Assembly: GCA_902789835.1 (NCBI GenBank)
Contig: CADAPN010000002.1
Span: forward strand, 1 to 60,465
Direction of reading: 5' to 3'
From: Oscillospiraceae bacterium
Lineage (GTDB): Bacteria > Bacillota_A > Clostridia > Oscillospirales > Oscillospiraceae
DNA length: 60,465 nucleotides
The first letter of the stretch is position 1. Every line of letters begins with the position of its first letter. Below, piece after piece: positions 33,282-42,610 of this stretch. The translations under genes were made by a program, and so were the position numbers. The notes beneath the pieces are model-generated. The model had not been told where the DNA came from. It made no database searches and saw only the letters and a program-made list of their open reading frames with translations.

Positions 33282-34817
33282 ATGTCCTTGGACAACAAGA
33301 TCGCCGCAGTCGAAATGCGGAACATCACCAAGCGCTTCGGCTCCGTCCTGGCCAACGACAAGGTCTGGCTGGACATCTACCGCGGCGAGATTCTTGCCCT
33401 GCTGGGTGAAAACGGCAGCGGCAAGACCACGCTGATGAACATGCTCTCGGGAATCTACTTCCCCGACGAGGGGACCATCAGCATTGACGGAAAGGAAGTC
33501 GTCATCCGCTCTCCGAAAGACGCCTTCGATCTCGGCATCGGCATGATCCACCAGCATTTCAAGCTGGTCGACGTGCTGACGGCGGCGGAGAACATTGTCC
33601 TCGGTCTGGGCGGGAAGCTGGATCTGAAGACCGCTTCCCGGAAGATCCGTGAGATCTGCGACGCCTACGGCTTTGAGGTCGACCCGGACCAGAAGATCTA
33701 CGACATGTCCGTTTCCCAGAAGCAGACCGTCGAAATCGTAAAGGTTCTCTACCGCGGTGCGGATATTCTGATTCTCGATGAGCCCACCGCCGTGCTCACG
33801 CCGCAGGAGACGGACAAGCTCTTTGCGGTTCTGCGCAACATGCGCGATGCCGGCAAGGCCATCGTCATCATCACCCACAAGATGCACGAGGTGGAGTCGC
33901 TCTCCGACCGCGTGGCGATTCTCCGGCACGGCCAGTTCATCGGCGACATGCCCACCGGCAAGACCAACGCCCAGGAGATGACCAACATGATGGTCGGGCA
34001 CGCCGTCAAGCTGAACATCGACCGTCCCGAACCCGTCAACCCGAAGCTGCGCATTGAGGTCAAGAACCTCACGGTCCGCAGCATCGACGGCATCCTCAAG
34101 CTGGATGATGTCAGCTTCAATGCCTATTCCGGTGAGATTCTCGGCATTGCGGGCATCTCCGGCTGCGGTCAGAAGGAACTGCTCGAAGCCATCGCCGGGC
34201 TGCAGCCCGTGGAATCCGGCAGCATCTCCTACGTGGAAGACGACGGGACGCGCGAAGAACTCATCGGTAAAGATCCGCTCAGCATCGCCGAAATGGGGGT
34301 CAGCCTCTCCTTCGTCCCGGAAGACCGTCTCGGCATGGGCCTGGTCGCCAACATGGACCTGGCCGACAATATGATGCTCCGCTCTTTCCGCAAGGGCCAC
34401 TCTCTTTTCACCGACCGCCGCACGCCGAAGGAGCTGGCCCAGGCCGTTGTGCAGAACCTTGAGGTCAGCACGCCCGGCATCTCCACCCCGGTCCGCCGTC
34501 TGTCCGGCGGCAACGTCCAGAAGGTGCTGGTCGGCCGTGAAATTTCCTCCGCTCCCACCGTGCTGCTCACCGCCTACGCGGTGCGCGGCCTTGATATCAA
34601 CTCGTCCTATACGATCTACGACCTGATCAACAAACAGAAGGCCGAGGGCGTCGCCGTCATCTATGTCGGCGAGGACCTGGACGTTCTGCTGGAGCTGGCC
34701 GACCGGATTCTGGTCCTCTGCGGCGGCAAAGTCAGCGGGATCGTTCCCGGCCGCGGCGCCAGCAAGCGCAACGTCGGCCTGATGATGACAAAGCTGGGAG
34801 GGAAGCTGGATGAATAA
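33282..34817 (+). CDS. BMP-type importer ATPase (double NBD)
   Basis: 511 aa from the ATG at 33282 after AAAGGAGG; a TTG at 33288 has better spacing and cannot be excluded. Domain 1: Walker A GENGSGKTT, signature VSQKQTVEIVKVL, Walker B ILILDEPTAVLTP. Domain 2 (from about 250): degenerate Walker A GISGCGQKELL, signature LSGGNVQKVLVGRE, and an unusual Walker B, VLLTAYAVRGLDINSS, where relatives have AAQPTRGLD. It should power the permeases encoded next (8-base overlap with the first). Confidence 0.92.
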   Translation: MSLDNKIAAVEMRNITKRFGSVLANDKVWLDIYRGEILALLGENGSGKTTLMNMLSGIYFPDEGTISIDGKEVVIRSPKDAFDLGIGMIHQHFKLVDVLTAAENIVLGLGGKLDLKTASRKIREICDAYGFEVDPDQKIYDMSVSQKQTVEIVKVLYRGADILILDEPTAVLTPQETDKLFAVLRNMRDAGKAIVIITHKMHEVESLSDRVAILRHGQFIGDMPTGKTNAQEMTNMMVGHAVKLNIDRPEPVNPKLRIEVKNLTVRSIDGILKLDDVSFNAYSGEILGIAGISGCGQKELLEAIAGLQPVESGSISYVEDDGTREELIGKDPLSIAEMGVSLSFVPEDRLGMGLVANMDLADNMMLRSFRKGHSLFTDRRTPKELAQAVVQNLEVSTPGISTPVRRLSGGNVQKVLVGREISSAPTVLLTAYAVRGLDINSSYTIYDLINKQKAEGVAVIYVGEDLDVLLELADRILVLCGGKVSGIVPGRGASKRNVGLMMTKLGGKLDE

Positions 34818-35910
34818 CAAAGTCCATACCCCGCTCTTTCACGTCTCCAGACGTGCGGCGCTGCCCTGGTACACCGCCTGGGGGATCCGTGCCGCGGCGC
34901 TGGTGATTGCGCTGCTCGCCTGCGCGCTGATCACGAACCTTATTACAGGCCTGAACCCCCTGGAGGTCTACGGCACCATCTGGCAGGGCTCCTTCGGCAG
35001 TGCCCGGCGCACCTGGGTCCTGTTCCAGAACATCGCGATGCTCCTGTGCGTCTCCCTCGCCATCACCCCGGCTTTTCGGATGCGCTGCTGGAACCTGGGC
35101 GGCGACGGCCAGATGCTGATCGGCTGTCTCGCCACCACCGCCTGCATGATCCTCCTCGGCGGCAAGCTGCCGAACGGGGTCGTGATTCTCTGCATGTTTG
35201 TCTCAAGTGTTCTGGCCGGAGCCGTCTGGGCCGCCATTCCCGCCTTCTTCAAGGCCAAATGGAACACCAACGAGACGCTCTTCACCCTCATGATGAACTA
35301 TATTGCGACCCAGCTCGTCGCCTATTACATCATCATCTGGGAGGTGCCGAAGGGCGCCGGCAAGATCGGCATCATCAACCAGAGCACCCAGGCCGGCTGG
35401 CTGCCCCAGATCGGGAGCTACAAATATCTCCTGAACATCCTCATTGTCGCGCTGGTCTGCGTTTTCATGTACGTCTACCTCAACTACTCCAAGCACGGCT
35501 ACGAGATCGCCGTTGTCGGCGAGAGCGAGCGCACGGCCCGTTATGTTGGCATCAAGGTCGACCGGGTCATCATCCGGACCATGTTCCTGTCCGGCGCCGT
35601 CTGCGGCCTCGCCGGAATGCTGCTCGTCGGTGGGACCGAGCATACCCTCACCACCACCATCACCTCCGGCCGCGGCTTCACCGCCGTCATGGTCTCATGG
35701 CTGGCCAAGTTCAATCCCATCTGGATGATTCTCACCAGTTTCCTTCTGGTCTTTCTTGAGCGCGGCGCCGGACAGATTGCCACGAGCTTCGGCCTGAGCG
35801 CATCCTATGCCGATATTCTCACCGGTCTCATTCTGTTCTTCATCATCGGCAGTGAGTTTTTCATCAACTATCAGATCAAGTTCCGCCGTGCCGCGGGAAA
35901 GGAGGCCTGA
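34810..35910 (+). CDS. BMP-type importer permease 1
   Basis: 366 aa, about eight to ten membrane helices, of the family shared by nucleoside and branched-chain-type importers. Diagnostic motifs: SLAITPAFRMRCWNLGGDGQMLIG (the NLG.DGQ.LIG signature), WNTNETLFTLMMNYIA, GYEIAVVGESERTARYVGIKVDR and GRGFTAVMVSWLAKFNP. It starts inside the ATPase gene behind GGGAGGG, and the second permease follows three bases after its stop. Confidence 0.92.
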   Translation: MNNKVHTPLFHVSRRAALPWYTAWGIRAAALVIALLACALITNLITGLNPLEVYGTIWQGSFGSARRTWVLFQNIAMLLCVSLAITPAFRMRCWNLGGDGQMLIGCLATTACMILLGGKLPNGVVILCMFVSSVLAGAVWAAIPAFFKAKWNTNETLFTLMMNYIATQLVAYYIIIWEVPKGAGKIGIINQSTQAGWLPQIGSYKYLLNILIVALVCVFMYVYLNYSKHGYEIAVVGESERTARYVGIKVDRVIIRTMFLSGAVCGLAGMLLVGGTEHTLTTTITSGRGFTAVMVSWLAKFNPIWMILTSFLLVFLERGAGQIATSFGLSASYADILTGLILFFIIGSEFFINYQIKFRRAAGKEA

Positions 35911-35913
35911 GTC

Positions 35914-36906
35914 ATGTTTGATTTTGTTTCCTTCATTCCCCGCGCCATCATGCAGGGCATCCCTCTGCTCTACGGCAGCACGGGTGAAACGCTCACCGAA
36001 AAGTCCGGCAACCTGAACCTCGGAATCCCGGGCATCATGTATGTCGGCGCCATCAGCGGCGTTATGGGCGCCTTCTTCTATGAAACGAAGGTCGGCGCAG
36101 CCAACATGAACGGCTTTCTCGCGGTGGCGATTCCTCTCTTCTGCTGTCTGCTGGGCTCGTTCCTGATGGGCCTGCTCTACTGCTTCCTGACCGTGTCTCT
36201 CCGGGCCAACCAGAACGTCACCGGTCTGGCGCTGACCACCTTCGGCGTCGGCTTCGGCAACTTCTTCGGCGGTTCCCTCATCAAGCTCTCCGGAAGCGAC
36301 GTGCCCGCCATCGTGCTCTCCGGCACCAGCTCCTACTTCCGCAAGACCCTCTCCGCCGCCGGCACTACGGGCTGGTTCGGAAAGATCTTCCTGAGCTATG
36401 GCTTCCTTGCGTACCTCGCGGTCCTGATCGCCCTGGTCGCCGCTTTCGTTCTCAAGCGCACCCGCGTCGGCCTGCATCTGCGCGCCGTCGGCGAGAGCCC
36501 GAACACCGCCGATGCCGCCGGCATCAACGTCAGCCGTTATAAATACGTCGCCACCTGCATCGGCTCCATGGTCGCCGGACTCGGCGGACTGTACTACATC
36601 ATGGACTATACCTCCGGCATCTGGTCCAGCGATGCCTTCGGCGACCGCGGCTGGCTCGCCATCGCGCTGGTGATCTTCACGGTCTGGCGTCCCAACGTGG
36701 GCGTGCTGGCCTCCTTCCTGTTCGGCGGACTCTATATTCTGCACATGTACATTCCCTCCGGCATGAACCTGGCCGTCAAGGAGCTGTATAAAATGCTTCC
36801 CTATGTGGTCACCATCATCGTTCTGGTGATCTCGAGTCTGCGCAACAAGCGCGAGAACCAGCCCCCCGCCTCTCTGGGGCTGCCCTACTTCCGCGAAGAA
36901 CGGTAA
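35914..36906 (+). CDS. BMP-type importer permease 2
   Basis: 330 aa, several membrane helices. Typical features of the partner permease: PLLYGSTGETLTEKSGNLNLGIPGIMYVGA (E..GNLNLGI motif), LTTFGVGFGNFFGG, VGLHLRAVGESPNTADAAGINVSRYKY and GDRGWLAIALVIF. ATG behind AAGGAGG within the preceding gene's last codons. Pairs with the 34810 permease to form the channel. Confidence 0.92.
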   Translation: MFDFVSFIPRAIMQGIPLLYGSTGETLTEKSGNLNLGIPGIMYVGAISGVMGAFFYETKVGAANMNGFLAVAIPLFCCLLGSFLMGLLYCFLTVSLRANQNVTGLALTTFGVGFGNFFGGSLIKLSGSDVPAIVLSGTSSYFRKTLSAAGTTGWFGKIFLSYGFLAYLAVLIALVAAFVLKRTRVGLHLRAVGESPNTADAAGINVSRYKYVATCIGSMVAGLGGLYYIMDYTSGIWSSDAFGDRGWLAIALVIFTVWRPNVGVLASFLFGGLYILHMYIPSGMNLAVKELYKMLPYVVTIIVLVISSLRNKRENQPPASLGLPYFREER

Positions 36907-36980
36907 GGGTTCTCTTTCTTCCCGTCTCCGTCTGATTTTCAGGCTCCCCGGGGTTCCGTCCTCGCGGCCGTACAAGTTCA

Positions 36981-37016
36981 AAGCCACGCAGCACCTTCCG
37001 GTGCCGCGTGGCTTTT
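36981..37016 (+). terminator. Terminator after the BMP importer
   Basis: AAGCCACGCAGCACC, loop TTCC, GGTGCCGCGTGGCTT with one mismatch, then TTCT. It lies between convergent operons and may serve both sides, weakly on the minus side. Confidence 0.7.
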
Positions 37017-37043
37017 CTCATTGCGGTTGATGTAAAACTTTTA

Positions 37044-38087
37044 TCAGGTCTCCGGCCTCTGGTTTTTTACATGTGCGTTGATGACGAGATCCGTAAACAC
37101 CGCCGCGCCCCTGGGTGACAGATGGTCTGAGTTTCTGAAGTATTCCGCCGCGTTGGTAAAGCGTTCATCATGGCTGTAGTCATAGTACTCGACCGCTTCG
37201 TCCTGGCAGATTTTGTCTATTACTTCGTAAAACTGACGGCAATACGCTTCTTCAAACTGATCGTTGTATTCCCAGCGAAAGGGCACGGTAATCAGGATCG
37301 GCCGAATTCCGTGCGCCTTGCACAAGCGCACCATCCCGTATACCGCGTTGAGTTCTTCTTCTCTGACGAGAAGATCTCCGTTCTGATCAACAATGCGGTA
37401 GAGTATTCTTTTCTCCTCCGCATGGCTTTGAAAGTCAAACTCCGTCTCTTCCGTTTCGTCCGGAAACGTTTCCCCTTCTTCCGTCATTTCACCCGCAGCA
37501 ACGGCCTGCTCTGCTTCTTGGACTTCCTCCGCCGCCTCCGCGCCGTCAGTCCGTTCTGCCGTCCTTGCCTTGTTCAGGGAATTCCGAATCTCCCGAATAA
37601 CCGTTGTCGGGTCGGATAACAGGGGCAAAAAGTGCTTGATCCCGATATCCGTTACCACATCATAGTCTTTGATATACTGCGGTTCGAGGAACGAATAGTA
37701 GCGTTCATTCTTGGACCTGAAATCCTCCTTTGACTCCTCATCCCAGCCGAAGGTAAAATAGCTGATCGGGATAAACGCGACTCCCCCCTCCGCAAGCTTT
37801 CCGATATACTGCTGAAGGATCCGGTAGTCATAGGAAGCGGTCTGCATCACCAGCGCGAAATTAAAGGTCGTATACTCATCCTGCCACTGGGTGTAATTAA
37901 AATCGTCTTTGCCGTGGCTGCTTCCGAAGTTGCAGATCTGAATCCCGTCCGGGACATTCTGAAACTTGTACTCATCGTTTTTGGAAGGATCAATCTTGCA
38001 GATCCGCCGGTAGGCCGCATCATACCCGGCAAAGATCATCACCATGATCAGCATGAGGGCTGTCAGCTTTATCAGAAACCGTTTCAT
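37044..38087 (-). CDS. SGNH/AlgJ-DltD-like protein partnered with MBOAT
   Basis: 347 aa from the ATG at 38085-38087 behind GGGAGGA. One N-terminal helix (MKRFLIKLTALMLIMVMIFAGYDAAY), then an extracellular domain with CNFGSSHGKDDF (nucleophile block with Ser and His), IPISYFTFGWDE, RPILITVPFRWEYND, and SDHLSPRGAAVFTDLV (catalytic Asp-x-x-His-like). A Glu/Ala-rich insert (about 188-235) is unusual. Proteins of this sort complete O-acylation of an extracellular glycan or teichoic acid using acyl groups moved by an MBOAT. The MBOAT gene is immediately upstream (13-base gap). Confidence 0.8.
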   Translation of the reverse strand: MKRFLIKLTALMLIMVMIFAGYDAAYRRICKIDPSKNDEYKFQNVPDGIQICNFGSSHGKDDFNYTQWQDEYTTFNFALVMQTASYDYRILQQYIGKLAEGGVAFIPISYFTFGWDEESKEDFRSKNERYYSFLEPQYIKDYDVVTDIGIKHFLPLLSDPTTVIREIRNSLNKARTAERTDGAEAAEEVQEAEQAVAAGEMTEEGETFPDETEETEFDFQSHAEEKRILYRIVDQNGDLLVREEELNAVYGMVRLCKAHGIRPILITVPFRWEYNDQFEEAYCRQFYEVIDKICQDEAVEYYDYSHDERFTNAAEYFRNSDHLSPRGAAVFTDLVINAHVKNQRPET

Positions 38088-38100
38088 CACAGATTCCTCC

Positions 38101-39534
38101 CTAAAACCCTGCATAGATGAACTGGACCGATGTCCCTTTCATGGAGCACTGTGCGATCAGGAACAGGAAGCATACGTAGATCCCCCAGCGGATGACCGGC
38201 GGAAGCGCGGATATTCTGTTGATCACATTCGTCTTCAGCGAGCAGTAGTCGTACAAGGTCAGAAGGATCAGTTCCAACGCAATTACGGCGAGTTTCGGTT
38301 TCGTCAGGCCCAGTGCCACGAGACTGTACAGGTAGACATGGAGATCCCGGATTCCGTCAAACATGTGCCGCAGCAGATAGGAAGCGTTCTCGAAACTTGG
38401 CGCCCGGAAAAACACCCACAGAATGCTGCATATTGAAAAAACAGCCGCTGTCCGGATGAGCTTGATCACGCGGTTCTTCGACGTTCTGCCGTTCAGCCCG
38501 GACATGGATTCTGCCGCCTGGGCTAGTCCGTGGAGTCCTCCCCATGCGACAAAGGTCCAGGAAGCCCCGTGCCAGATCCCGCTCACCAGCATGGTGATCA
38601 GGATATTGACGGCTTTTCTGGCCTTTCCTCTTCGGCTTCCGCCGAGGGGGATATATACATAGTCCCGAAGCCAGCTTGAAAGCGAAATATGCCATCTTCT
38701 CCAGAATTCCGAAAAGGACTCCGAAAAATAAGGACTGTCAAAATTCTTTGTCAGCCTGATGCCGAATAGCTTTGCAATCCCGACCGCCATATCGGAATAG
38801 CCCGCGAAATCGCAGTAGATCATCAGGGTATAAAATAGGGATGCCACCAGAAGCGGGGCGCCGAAGTATGCATGGACATCAGCGAAAACGATGTCCACAT
38901 AAACCGCCAGGTTATCTGCAAGCACCTTCTTTTCAAACAGACCCCAGGCGATCTGCTTCAGGCCATAAGTCGCTTCTGTATAGTCAAACGCATTTCCCTC
39001 GACAAGCTGAGGAACAAGCTTATTCTGCCTCTCGATCGGGCCGGACACCAGACAGGGAAAGAACGCGATTCCGGCTGCCAGATGCAGGGGGTTCTGTATG
39101 GCGGGGTATTTCTTTTTCGCCACATCAATTACATAACCCAGTGCGGAAAAGGAATAGAACGAAATCCCCAGCGGCTGGATAATCTGCATCGTGGTCAGGC
39201 TCCTGGCCGATTTCATCGCCCGGAGGATGATATTCAGGTTTTCCGTCAGAAACCCGGTGTATTTAAACACAAGCAGCGGCAGAATCACCGCACAGACCGC
39301 GATAGCCATACACCATTTGCTGATACGCTGTGCTTTTTCGAGGTATCTTGCCGCCAGGAACGCCGCCGCCGTAACATAGGCAAGCAGGAGAATGTACTGG
39401 ATCCCGGCGAAGCCGTAAAAGACATAGCTCGCTGCCAGGAGGACAAGCCATCTGCTGCTTTTCGGGCAAACATAATAAAGGCCGAATACAATCGGCAGAA
39501 AGATCCAGAATTCCGGTGAAGTGAATGACATCAT
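38101..39534 (-). CDS. MBOAT family O-acyltransferase
   Basis: 477 aa, about ten or eleven membrane helices. AlgI/DltB/PatA-like landmarks: FTSPEFWIFLPIVFGLYYV start, PLGISFYSFSALGYVIDV, FFPCLVSGPIERQNKLVPQL, YCDFAGYSDMAVGIAKLFGI, SPYFSESFSEFWRRWHISLSSWLRDYVYIPLGGSRRG, and the conserved His in LVSGIWHGASWTFVAWGGLHG. It moves acyl groups (usually acetyl) across the membrane onto a polysaccharide. First gene of a two-gene operon; which polymer is modified is unknown because no glycan synthesis genes are nearby. Confidence 0.92.
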   Translation of the reverse strand: MMSFTSPEFWIFLPIVFGLYYVCPKSSRWLVLLAASYVFYGFAGIQYILLLAYVTAAAFLAARYLEKAQRISKWCMAIAVCAVILPLLVFKYTGFLTENLNIILRAMKSARSLTTMQIIQPLGISFYSFSALGYVIDVAKKKYPAIQNPLHLAAGIAFFPCLVSGPIERQNKLVPQLVEGNAFDYTEATYGLKQIAWGLFEKKVLADNLAVYVDIVFADVHAYFGAPLLVASLFYTLMIYCDFAGYSDMAVGIAKLFGIRLTKNFDSPYFSESFSEFWRRWHISLSSWLRDYVYIPLGGSRRGKARKAVNILITMLVSGIWHGASWTFVAWGGLHGLAQAAESMSGLNGRTSKNRVIKLIRTAAVFSICSILWVFFRAPSFENASYLLRHMFDGIRDLHVYLYSLVALGLTKPKLAVIALELILLTLYDYCSLKTNVINRISALPPVIRWGIYVCFLFLIAQCSMKGTSVQFIYAGF

Positions 39535-39599
39535 ACGATCTCCATGATATCCGATAATCCCGCTAAAAACCGTTTTTTGTGAATGATCTGCTGGCAGGA

Positions 39600-39628
39600 A
39601 TTATAACATGCTTCTTCATCGAGTACAA
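39600..39628 (-). promoter_or_regulatory. Promoter of the MBOAT/SGNH operon
   Basis: TTGTAC (39623-39628), 17 bases, perfect TATAAT (39600-39605) on the minus strand. Confidence 0.75.
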
Positions 39629-39801
39629 TGTTTTTCCGTCCGCCGACCGGTTTTCATCGTTCACCTCGTCTTCATGATTATTTTCATTATTTGTGATAGT
39701 ATAAGTATTTGTGTAATTATGTTTACCGATCAGATGCCGGTTCTGTTTTTGCTTTTACAGGCGGAAAGGGCATGTTCGAAGACGGGAGAGGAGGGGCACC
39801 G

Positions 39802-40131
39802 ATGAAGAAAAAGCGCCGTGGGAAACGGTTTCTGACCGTTCTCGCCGTCCTGGTCTTTCTGATCGCCGGCTCTCTGGTCGCGCTCTATCTATACCAGCAT
39901 GAGGATGACTGGCTCTCTTCCACCCAGGCCCTGCGCATTGCCGTCCACGACGCCGGCACCGACGAAGGCCGTGTCTACGATGTCAGCACCGTCTACGGCA
40001 CCACCGACGCCGAACTGCCGGTATACGAGATTCTTTTTACCGACCACACGGCGGAATACCGCTATGTAATCGACGCGCAGACCGGCCATATTCTCGATAC
40101 CGCGAAAAAACCGACCGATCCCCAATCCTGA
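39802..40131 (+). CDS. Membrane-anchored PepSY-like protein
   Basis: 109 aa from the ATG at 39802 after GAGAGGAGG; earlier ATGs in frame have no ribosome site. Basic N-terminus, one helix (about 9-31), then a short PepSY-like domain: STQALRIAVHDAG, followed by LPVYEILFTDHTAEYRYVIDAQTGHILD. PepSY modules are inhibitory or regulatory parts of extracellular proteins. First gene of a run of six closely spaced genes leading to the cell-wall synthesis pair. Confidence 0.75.
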   Translation: MKKKRRGKRFLTVLAVLVFLIAGSLVALYLYQHEDDWLSSTQALRIAVHDAGTDEGRVYDVSTVYGTTDAELPVYEILFTDHTAEYRYVIDAQTGHILDTAKKPTDPQS

Positions 40132-40146
40132 CAGGGAGGAACCCCG

Positions 40147-40725
40147 ATGAGACCGATTCAAATGAAAAAAACATCTTTGCTGGCGGTTGTCATTCTGATC
40201 CTCTGCCTTCTCACCGCCTGCGGAAAGCAGAAGGAGAAGGACGAGCCCGAGGAGGCAGCCCCCACAGGGCCGAAGATCGTGGAAGTGAAGATCACCGGCG
40301 CCAATTTCTACGACTATTTCGACTATAAGGATTATCCGAGCTTTGCCACCGACGAGGACGGGAACATCACCGCCTGCAATCTCAGCTGCGGCTTCTCGTT
40401 GAAGGAGGGCCTCGTCGCGGCCAATGACCCCGAATACAAGGACAGCCTGAAGGTAAGCTTCAGCGCCGACGTTCTGTCCCAGCACGGTGAATTCAGCATC
40501 GACTTTCAGGACACCGCCTCCGGCAATGTTCCTCGCTACGAGGCGCTCTGGATCGACCCCGAGGGGACGCAAACCGGAACCATCTCCGAAACCCTTCCCT
40601 TCTGGCCCCAGGGGAACCGGACCATGACCTGGCAGTACGGTTTCCTCAGCAGCAGCTACATCACCACCATCCAGAGCTTCACCGTCACCGCGGTCAGCGG
40701 CAGTATCTTTCTGATCGGCGGATAA
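40147..40725 (+). CDS. Lipoprotein of unknown function
   Basis: 192 aa. Lipobox LLTAC (lipidated Cys about residue 25), Lys/Glu-rich linker, then a beta-rich domain with EVKITGANFYDYFDYKDYPSF and a C-terminal ITTIQSFTVTAVSGSIFLIGG. ANFYDYFDYK suggests similarity to small clostridial lipoproteins of unknown role. Alternative start codon MKKTSLL at residue 6. It lies 15 bases after the PepSY gene and 52 before the FtsW-type gene, so an envelope role is likely by context only. Confidence 0.7.
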   Translation: MRPIQMKKTSLLAVVILILCLLTACGKQKEKDEPEEAAPTGPKIVEVKITGANFYDYFDYKDYPSFATDEDGNITACNLSCGFSLKEGLVAANDPEYKDSLKVSFSADVLSQHGEFSIDFQDTASGNVPRYEALWIDPEGTQTGTISETLPFWPQGNRTMTWQYGFLSSSYITTIQSFTVTAVSGSIFLIGG

Positions 40726-40777
40726 GCGCGCCGATCCCGACATTCTTTCATAACTCTCCGGCGAAGGAGGTGTTCGC

Positions 40778-42610
40778 GTGCAGGGAGATTTTTATGCCTA
40801 TACACTGGCGGCCAGCAAGGCAATCCTGATTCTGCTTTCCTTTGCCATTCTGCTGCGCTGCCTGCGCTCCATGCTGCGCGAAGAATACGACCCGGAAACC
40901 TGGGCCTATCTCCGATACGGACGTGACCGTCTTCCCGTTCAGCACTGGGAGGTGATCATCGGCCGCTCCCCGGATGCCGACGTCTACATTCCCGAGCGGG
41001 AGATTGCCCGCACCCACGCCATTCTCCGGCGCAACGACCTGGGCGAGTGGCGTGTTTACGACGTGTTCTCCCGCGGCGGCGTCTGGGTCAACAACATCTT
41101 TGTCGATGACGGCGGCGCGGAGGTTCATCACGGCGATGTACTCAACCTCAACGGCATCTGTGTTCGTTTTGAAGACCTCAGCATGGAAAAGCGGGAGCGT
41201 CTCGAGTCGAAGCGCAGCGGTGTCGGCCGGCGGTATTCCCCGAGTCTGACCCTGCTGATGCTGACGGCGTTTCAGCTTTTTCTCCTGCTTCAGCATTCTT
41301 TTTACGCAAAGCCCGAGGTCATCTCGGATATTGCCCTCGGTTTCGGCAGCCTCATCGTCATGGAGTGGAGCTGCTTCAATGCCATGCGCATCATCAACCG
41401 CGCCGGCTTTGAGATTGAGACCCTGGCCTTTTATCTCTCGTCGCTGGGCATGTCCGTTGCGGCCTCCTCCACCCCGGAGGACATGTACAAGCAGATTCTC
41501 CTGACGCTTGCCGGTGTCGTGCTCTTCCTGCTCTGCGGCTGGTGGCAGCGCTCTCTGCAACGCACCGCTTCCACCCGGATCCTCGTCGCCCTCGGGGCCC
41601 TTCTGCTGCTCGGCATCAACGTCGTGGCCAGCGATGTCGTCCTCGGTGCGAGAAACTGGCTGGAATTCTGGGGTTTCTCCTTCCAGCCTTCCGAGATCGT
41701 CAAGGTCGCCTATGTATACGTCGGCGCGGCCACGCTGGACCGGCTGTTCCGCCGGAACAACCTGTACGTCTTCATCGGCTTCTCCGCCATCTGCGTCATG
41801 GCGCTGGCGCTGATCGGCGACTTCGGTACCGCCCTGGTGTTCTTCGTCTGCTTCCTGGTAATCTCTTTCATGCGTTCCGGCTCCATCGCCACGGTCATGC
41901 TGGCGGTGACCGGTGCAGGCCTCGCCGGTTTTCTGGCCGTGAGTGCCCGCCCTTATATTGCCCAGCGTTTTGCCTCCTGGGGGCACGTCTGGGAGGACAT
42001 CTATGACAAGGGCTTCCAGCAGACCCGCGCCATGAGCGCCGCCGCAGCCGGCGGACTCTTCGGCAAGGGGGCCGGAAACGGCTGGCTCCACCGGATTTTT
42101 GCCGCCAACACCGACCTGGTCTTCGGCATGGTCTGTGAAGAGCTGGGGCTGCTGATCGCCTGCATGATGGTGCTGGCCGTGATTCTTCTGGCCTGCTTTG
42201 CCATCCGCAGCGCCCGCACCGGGCGCAGCGCCTATTACAGCATTGCCGCCTGTGCGGCCATGACCATTCTGCTGACCCAGCTGGCGCTGAATGTCTTCGG
42301 CTCCATGGACATTCTTCCCTTCACGGGCGTTACCTTTCCCTTTGTCTCCCGAGGCGGCTCCTCCATGCTCTCCTGCTGGATGATGATGGCCTACCTCAAG
42401 AGCGCGGACAACCGGCGCGAGGCCAGCTTTGCTGTCCGACCCGGTGAGACCATCCGTTCGGCGGGTGACCGGGAAGCGGTCCGCGAAGCCAGGATGGAAC
42501 GGCGCGCCGCGAAAAAACAGGCCGCCAAAGACAGCCGTGCCGCCAGAAAGCAGGCCGCCCGGGACAGCCGCACCGTGAAGAAACAGAACCGGAGGGGGGA
42601 TGCCTCATGA
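40778..42610 (+). CDS. FHA domain fused to FtsW/RodA-type glycosyltransferase
   Basis: 610 aa, start GTG 40778 behind AAGGAGG. Helix at about 8-26; FHA domain (about 50-130) with EVIIGRSPDADVYIPEREIARTHAILRR, GVWVNNIFV and GDVLNLNGICVRF, the phosphothreonine-binding fold; then about ten helices of the SEDS family: LGARNWLEFWGFSFQPSEIVKVAYV, LIGDFGTALVFFVCFLV, CEELGLLIACMM, NVFGSMDILPFTGVTFPFVSRGGSSMLSCW. A basic Arg/Lys/Ala tail (about 540-610) follows. It polymerises glycan strands with the penicillin-binding protein encoded next (4-base overlap). The FHA part implies control by a Ser/Thr kinase. Confidence 0.93.
   Translation: MQGDFYAYTLAASKAILILLSFAILLRCLRSMLREEYDPETWAYLRYGRDRLPVQHWEVIIGRSPDADVYIPEREIARTHAILRRNDLGEWRVYDVFSRGGVWVNNIFVDDGGAEVHHGDVLNLNGICVRFEDLSMEKRERLESKRSGVGRRYSPSLTLLMLTAFQLFLLLQHSFYAKPEVISDIALGFGSLIVMEWSCFNAMRIINRAGFEIETLAFYLSSLGMSVAASSTPEDMYKQILLTLAGVVLFLLCGWWQRSLQRTASTRILVALGALLLLGINVVASDVVLGARNWLEFWGFSFQPSEIVKVAYVYVGAATLDRLFRRNNLYVFIGFSAICVMALALIGDFGTALVFFVCFLVISFMRSGSIATVMLAVTGAGLAGFLAVSARPYIAQRFASWGHVWEDIYDKGFQQTRAMSAAAAGGLFGKGAGNGWLHRIFAANTDLVFGMVCEELGLLIACMMVLAVILLACFAIRSARTGRSAYYSIAACAAMTILLTQLALNVFGSMDILPFTGVTFPFVSRGGSSMLSCWMMMAYLKSADNRREASFAVRPGETIRSAGDREAVREARMERRAAKKQAAKDSRAARKQAARDSRTVKKQNRRGDAS

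Noticed and set aside
31950..34820. Very long minus-strand frame opposite the importer genes
   Set aside because: It mirrors the codon pattern of the BMP protein and ATPase and contains no recognisable domain; the plus-strand genes have signal peptide, Walker motifs and ribosome sites.
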